Part shown: positions 6,674-10,055 of the stretch, piece after piece | Position numbering within the stretch: position 1 is the stretch's first letter | Layout: each line of letters starts with the position of its first letter | DNA from: an uncultured Eubacteriales bacterium | Lineage (GTDB): Bacteria > Bacillota > Clostridia > Oscillospirales > CAG-272 | Reading direction: 5' to 3' | DNA length: 10,055 bases | NCBI GenBank assembly: GCA_900545935.1 | Contig: URAP01000057.1 | Coordinates: 1-10,055, forward strand | Made by a program: the position numbers and the translations under genes | The notes under the pieces: generated by a model | The model's input: the letters and a program-made list of their open reading frames with translations, nothing else | Databases searched by the model: none | Told to the model about the DNA's origin: nothing

Positions 6674-6702
6674 TTGCAATGGCGCGCGGATTTTGATATA
6701 AT
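6674..6702 (+). promoter_or_regulatory. sigma-A promoter of LarA-like/gnd operon
   Basis: A -35 TTGCAA (6674-6679), a 17-bp spacer and a perfect -10 TATAAT (6697-6702) preceded by TGA form an extended -10 promoter. The start is near 6709, giving an 88-nt leader. Its -35 lies only 17 bp from the -35 of the opposing mnmM promoter, so one regulator or polymerase occupancy could affect both. Confidence 0.8.
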
Positions 6703-6740
6703 TTAATGTCGGAAAAAGGTCGCCCGACGCGCGGGGCGAA

Positions 6741-6757
6741 CATGCGGATATCGCATG
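6741..6757 (+). repeat. small hairpin in LarA-like gene leader
   Basis: CATGCG (6741-6746) and CGCATG (6752-6757) flank GATAT. It lies about 40 nt upstream of the start codon and downstream of the promoter, where an operator or leader hairpin could act. No known riboswitch core is recognised. Confidence 0.4.
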
Positions 6758-6796
6758 CGTCAGGCGCGGCGGACATGACGAAAGGTACAATAAAAA

Positions 6797-8104
6797 ATGG
6801 TATTCAAAAGCGAAAAAGGGCTGTCCGACGCAGAGCTGCGCGCAGCACTTGAGGAATATGTCGACGAGCGGATGACAAGGCTCGCCGAGCAGCGCCGCGA
6901 GAGCGGCAGAGATGCCGGCGGCAGGGTGCGCGTGCTCATGCTTCCGCCCGATTTTACACGCATGTATTCGGGCGCGGGACACATCACGGCGATGCTGACC
7001 GAGATATTCGCAGCCCGCGCGGAGGAGATCGAGTGGGACGTTATGCCCGCACTCGGAACGCATGTCCCGATGTCACGCGAGGAGTGCGAGACCTTCTTTG
7101 AGGGCAGAGTCGACTACGAAAAGCTACTCGTGCACAACTGGCGCGACGACGTTGTTAAGATAGGCGAGGTTCCCGGAGAGTTTGTCTCGGAGGTGTCGGA
7201 AGGGCTTGTTTCAACGCCCATCGACGTTGAGGTCAACCGCAGAATAGTCAGCGGAGACTACGATCTCATCTACTCCATCGGTCAGGTCGTGCCGCACGAG
7301 GTCGTCGGCATGGCAAACTACTCGAAGAACATCTTCGTCGGCTGCGGCGGCAGCTCGATGATAAACAGCTCGCACATGCTCGGCGCGTTCTACGGTATGG
7401 AGCGGATAATGGGCAGGGATCACTCCCCCGTCAGACAGGTATTCGACTATGCCGAGCAGCATTTTCTCGGCTCGGTGCCGCTGGGCTACATCCTGACGGT
7501 AACGACAAACACGGGCGACGGCGTGCACATTCACGGGCTGTTCTGCGGCAGAGAGCGCTCGGGCTTTGAGCAGGCGGTCGCGCAGAGCGCGGAGCTGAAC
7601 TTCATACGGCTCGACCGCCCGATAAAGCACTGCGTCGTTTATCTCGACCCGCGCGAATTCAAGAGCACATGGCTCGGAAACAAGGCGGTCTACCGCACAC
7701 GTCTCGCGATGGCGGACGGCGGCGAGCTGACCGTTCTCGCACCGGGGGTTGAGCGCTTCGGCGAGGATGAGGAAAACGACCGACTGATAAGAAAGTACGG
7801 CTACGTCGGCAGAGAGAACGTGCTCCGACTCGTCGATTCGCCCGAATGCGACGACCTGCGCGGAAATCTCTCGGTCGCTGCACATCTGATACACGGCTCG
7901 TCCGACGGGCGCTTCAACATCACCTACTGCACCGAGAAGGTCTCGGAGGCGGGGGTGCGCGGAGTCAGCTTTGATTGGCAGAGCTACGCGGAGGCGGCAA
8001 AGCGCTACGACCCCGCAAAGCTCACCGACGGCTGGAACACCGCCCCCGACGGCGAGGAATTCTACTACATCTCCAACCCCGCGCTCGGACTCTGGAGCGT
8101 CTGA
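6797..8104 (+). CDS. LarA-family nickel-dependent hydroxyacid racemase/epimerase
   Basis: A cytosolic homologue of lactate racemase LarA (the DUF2088 superfamily), 435 residues. LarA enzymes use a nickel-pincer nucleotide bound to a Lys to invert the carbon bearing the hydroxyl of 2-hydroxyacids. Seen here are PPDFTR (50-55; the DxTR substrate motif), ALGTH (85-89; His89 like LarA His108) and a block with His167, Lys177 and His193. The spacing between these last three matches L. plantarum LarA His174, Lys184 and His200 (10 and 16 residues), so the cofactor site looks intact. A second conserved block, EFKSTWLGNKAVYRTR, lies at 287-302. The sequence resembles the gut-bacterial subgroup I associate with sugar-acid substrates rather than lactate. 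With gnd 49 bp downstream, a D-gluconate/D-mannonate 2-epimerase is a reasonable guess. The start at 6797 follows GAAAGG with a somewhat long 11-nt spacer. No larB, larC or larE cofactor gene is in the window. Confidence 0.85.
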   Translation: MVFKSEKGLSDAELRAALEEYVDERMTRLAEQRRESGRDAGGRVRVLMLPPDFTRMYSGAGHITAMLTEIFAARAEEIEWDVMPALGTHVPMSREECETFFEGRVDYEKLLVHNWRDDVVKIGEVPGEFVSEVSEGLVSTPIDVEVNRRIVSGDYDLIYSIGQVVPHEVVGMANYSKNIFVGCGGSSMINSSHMLGAFYGMERIMGRDHSPVRQVFDYAEQHFLGSVPLGYILTVTTNTGDGVHIHGLFCGRERSGFEQAVAQSAELNFIRLDRPIKHCVVYLDPREFKSTWLGNKAVYRTRLAMADGGELTVLAPGVERFGEDEENDRLIRKYGYVGRENVLRLVDSPECDDLRGNLSVAAHLIHGSSDGRFNITYCTEKVSEAGVRGVSFDWQSYAEAAKRYDPAKLTDGWNTAPDGEEFYYISNPALGLWSV

Positions 8105-8153
8105 GCGCTGCGATAAAGCGATAATACGATAATAAAATGAAAGGGAAAATAAA

Positions 8154-9614
8154 ATGAAAAAAGCAGACATAGGCATGATAGGTCTCGCCGTAATGGGCGA
8201 AAATCTCGTAATGAACATGGAGAGCAAAGGCTTTACCGTCGCCGTGTTCAACCGCACAACAGAGGTGGTCGACAAGTTCGTATCGGGCAGAGCCGCAGGC
8301 AAGAACATCATCGGTACACACTCGCTCGAGGAGCTGGTCGATTCGCTCGAGAAGCCCCGCCGCATCATGATGATGATAAAGGCAGGCGCGCCCGTTGACG
8401 GCATGATAGATAAGCTGCTCCCGCTGCTCGACGACGGCGATGTTATCATCGACGGCGGAAACTCGCACTTCCCCGACACCATCAGACGTACAAAGTACGT
8501 CGAGAGCAAGGGCAAGCTGTACATCGGCACAGGCGTTTCCGGCGGCGAGGAGGGCGCGCTCAACGGACCGAGCATGATGCCCGGCGGCTCGCCCGCAGCA
8601 TGGCCGATCGTCCGCCCGATTCTCCAGACCATCTGCGCTAAAGGCCCCGACGGCTCGCCCTGCTGCGACTGGGTCGGCGAGGACGGCGCAGGTCACTTCG
8701 TCAAGATGGTGCACAACGGAATCGAGTACGGCGATATGCAGCTTATCTGCGAGGCATATCAGATCATGCACGACCTGCTCGGTATGAGCAACGACGAGAT
8801 GTCAGCCGTGTTTGCAGAGTGGAACAAGGGCGAGCTCGACAGCTACCTCATCGAGATAACCCGCGATATCCTCGCTTACCGCGACGAGAACGGCGAGGCG
8901 GTCGTTGATAAGATACTCGACACCGCAGGTCAGAAGGGCACCGGTAAATGGACGGGCATCGCCGCACTCGACGAGGGTGTTCCGCTTACCCTTATCGGCG
9001 AGGCGGTTTTCGCACGCTGTCTCTCGGCTATGAAGGAGGAGCGCGTTCACGCCGCATCCGTGCTCGGCTCCGAGCGCACTCAGCTCAAGCTCACCGATGA
9101 AGAGAAAGCTAAGACCCTCGAGGACCTCCGCCATGCCCTCTTTGCCGCAAAGATAGTCTCCTACGCTCAGGGCTACACCCTCATGCGTTCTGCTGCAAAG
9201 ACCTACGGCTGGAACCTCAATTACGGCGGCATCGCGCTCATGTGGCGCGGCGGCTGCATCATCCGCAGCGTGTTCCTCGGCAAGATCCGCGAGGCTTACG
9301 TGAATAACCCCGAGCTGACAAACCTGCTCCTTGACCCCTATTTCACAAAGGTCATCGAGGAGAGCGAGGCGGGCTGGAGACGCATCTGCGGTCTCGCTAT
9401 CGCATCGGGCGTGCCCGCTCCCGCAATGACTACCGCACTCTCCTACTTCGACGGCTACCGCTGCGAGCGCCTGCCCGCTAACCTGCTCCAGGCTCAGCGC
9501 GACTACTTCGGCGCACATACCTATGAGCGCGTAGACCGCGAGCGCGGCGAGTTCTTCCATACTAACTGGACCGGTCACGGCGGTAATACCTCCGCGCGTA
9601 TCTATAACGCTTGA
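8154..9614 (+). CDS. gnd: 6-phosphogluconate dehydrogenase, decarboxylating
   Basis: This oxidative pentose-phosphate enzyme converts 6-phosphogluconate plus NAD(P)+ to ribulose 5-phosphate, CO2 and NAD(P)H in the cytosol. At 486 residues it is the usual long form. The N-terminal Rossmann domain has GLAVMGEN (10-17) and FNRT (32-35), where Arg34 suggests preference for NADP. GVSGGEEGALNGPS is the substrate loop. FVKMVHNGIEYGDMQ holds catalytic Lys184, His187, Asn188 and Glu191. The family signature ILDTAGQKGTGKW spans 254-266, and the protein ends in the expected GHGG-containing tail. AAAGGG lies 8 nt before the ATG. The 49-bp gap to the LarA-like gene has no terminator, only three short CGATAA(T) repeats (8111, 8119 and 8127), so the two are probably one operon from the promoter at 6674. 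The next visible terminator is about 270 bp downstream. Confidence 0.97.
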   Translation: MKKADIGMIGLAVMGENLVMNMESKGFTVAVFNRTTEVVDKFVSGRAAGKNIIGTHSLEELVDSLEKPRRIMMMIKAGAPVDGMIDKLLPLLDDGDVIIDGGNSHFPDTIRRTKYVESKGKLYIGTGVSGGEEGALNGPSMMPGGSPAAWPIVRPILQTICAKGPDGSPCCDWVGEDGAGHFVKMVHNGIEYGDMQLICEAYQIMHDLLGMSNDEMSAVFAEWNKGELDSYLIEITRDILAYRDENGEAVVDKILDTAGQKGTGKWTGIAALDEGVPLTLIGEAVFARCLSAMKEERVHAASVLGSERTQLKLTDEEKAKTLEDLRHALFAAKIVSYAQGYTLMRSAAKTYGWNLNYGGIALMWRGGCIIRSVFLGKIREAYVNNPELTNLLLDPYFTKVIEESEAGWRRICGLAIASGVPAPAMTTALSYFDGYRCERLPANLLQAQRDYFGAHTYERVDRERGEFFHTNWTGHGGNTSARIYNA

Positions 9615-9680
9615 GAGAACGGTCGTTTCGGAACTACTGCCGATCGTCAACCGCCATATCCGTAATTTTCGGTGCCCCGC

Positions 9681-9705
9681 CCGCTGTGTGCGTATAACAC
9701 GGCGG
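9681..9705 (+). other. hairpin downstream of gnd
   Basis: CCGCTGTGT (9681-9689) pairs with ACACGGCGG (9697-9705), including one G-T wobble, around a 7-nt loop. No T-tract follows, so it is not a standard terminator; it may protect the 3' end of the gnd transcript. Confidence 0.5.
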
Positions 9706-9875
9706 TGCTCGGCGAAGTAAGACGGTAAGACAGGTGCATGGAAAAATGTCGACATTCGGCATATCGCTGACGCAGTAAGCATACGAAACTGCGACGCTCG
9801 GCGGTACGAACCGAGAAAGCCTGATAGATAAATAGATAATGTGTAAATCGACCGTGCGGAAAGCACGTCGAATAT

Positions 9876-9937
9876 TAAAACATCCCCGCGAATACACGGA
9901 CGCTCCGATGCCTGTGTAAATCGCGGGGTGCTTTGTT
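9876..9937 (+). terminator. bidirectional Rho-independent terminator
   Basis: CCCCGCGA (9884-9891) pairs with TCGCGGGG (9921-9928), and inner ACACGG (9894-9899) pairs with CTGTGT (9912-9917). The plus-strand tail is TGCTTTGTTTG and the minus-strand tail is ATGTTTTAAT, so either direction could terminate. It probably ends the LarA-like/gnd operon and any minus-strand gene arriving from the right of the window. Confidence 0.7.
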
Positions 9938-10015
9938 TGATGCGAGAGAAAATGAATTCGAGTAAAACTAACCTGATAATATATATGTAAAAAGTTGCAC
10001 GTGAAAGCCTCCCTC

Positions 10016-10038
10016 ATTTAACCGCTGCGCGGTTAAAT
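10016..10038. repeat. 10-bp-arm palindrome at window edge
   Basis: ATTTAACCGC (10016-10025) and GCGGTTAAAT (10029-10038) flank TGC. It is followed by GAAATTTTGCTTTGC at the very end, which looks like the left arm and loop of a second palindrome cut off by the window. It may belong to a dispersed intergenic repeat. Confidence 0.55.
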
Positions 10039-10055
10039 ATGAAATTTTGCTTTGC

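Larger units (their letters stand above)
6489..6796. other. divergent intergenic control region
   Basis: This 308-bp gap separates mnmM and the LarA-like gene, which diverge. It holds back-to-back promoters, a 14-bp perfect palindrome and a smaller hairpin, one in each 5' leader. The mnmM-proximal 80 bp are pyrimidine-rich on the plus strand (runs of GTTTTC and GTTTCC). No small gene with a ribosome binding site is seen. Confidence 0.7.
9615..10055. other. non-coding tail with hairpins, no gene
   Basis: This 441-bp stretch follows gnd. I find no open frame with a ribosome binding site or family-like protein. It contains a 9-bp hairpin (9681-9705), a short CTCGG/CCGAG pair (9797-9815), a 9-bp hairpin with one bulge (TCGA-C-CGTGC against GCACGTCGA, 9848-9870), a bidirectional terminator (9876-9937) and a palindrome at the edge. 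The hairpin at 9848 followed by the terminator could be the end of a small RNA, but no convincing promoter precedes it. Confidence 0.6.

Noticed and set aside
6703..6796. Riboswitch in the leader of the LarA-like gene
   Set aside because: The leader is only about 88 nt, with one small hairpin and no recognisable conserved core or terminator/antiterminator pair.
7211..8632. 473-codon minus-strand frame opposite the LarA-like gene and gnd
   Set aside because: It spans two well-supported plus-strand genes and the gap between them; composition is that of an antisense shadow.
8802..9866. 354-codon minus-strand frame opposite gnd
   Set aside because: gnd is unambiguous on the plus strand, and the antisense product has no recognisable motif.
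9634..10017. 127-codon minus-strand frame in the tail region
   Set aside because: It reads through a bidirectional terminator hairpin, lacks a ribosome binding site upstream of its start, and the protein looks like no family I know.

Overview
The window looks like chromosome from a moderately GC-rich Clostridia-type Firmicute, probably an Oscillospirales/Ruminococcaceae-like gut anaerobe. This is inferred from Gram-positive style Shine-Dalgarno sequences, sigma-A promoters with extended -10 elements, the MnmM (YtqB) tRNA methyltransferase, a paired ABC exporter of a type common in gut Clostridia, and hairpin-rich intergenic DNA. No 16S, tRNA, phage or transposase gene is visible, so the placement is tentative.

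Layout. (1) Positions 1-420 hold a degenerate GAAAA/TCC repeat tract, a minus-strand terminator, and the C-terminal scrap of what looks like an Ltp-family surface protein on the minus strand. A good plus-strand promoter (373-400) follows. (2) Positions 502-4163 hold two overlapping full-length ABC exporter half-transporters that almost certainly form a heterodimer. (3) Positions 4164-4627 are a convergent intergenic region with a 23-bp tandem repeat, a very strong terminator, a second bidirectional terminator, two further palindromes and an 18-bp tandem repeat that runs up to the ddl stop codon. (4) On the minus strand lie ddl (D-Ala-D-Ala ligase) and, upstream of it, mnmM, separated by a 241-bp gap with a 21-bp tandem repeat. 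(5) A back-to-back pair of extended -10 promoters (6628-6702) drives mnmM leftward and a LarA-type nickel-dependent hydroxyacid racemase/epimerase homologue rightward. (6) That gene is followed 49 bp later by gnd (decarboxylating 6-phosphogluconate dehydrogenase). (7) The last 440 bp carry no convincing gene but contain several hairpins, a bidirectional terminator and a palindrome at the edge.

Functional reading. The ABC pair forms its own export operon with unknown cargo. mnmM and ddl are housekeeping functions (tRNA wobble-uridine modification and cell-wall precursor synthesis). The LarA-like gene next to gnd suggests sugar-acid metabolism; a gluconate/mannonate C2 epimerase feeding the 6-phosphogluconate pool is the most attractive hypothesis, but it is inference. 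I see no clearly novel multi-gene system. The less ordinary points are the LarA-homologue/gnd pairing, the in-frame acidic repeat just past the ddl stop, the surface-protein remnant, and the habit of intergenic gaps carrying short GC-rich tandem repeats of unrelated period (23, 18 and 21 bp).
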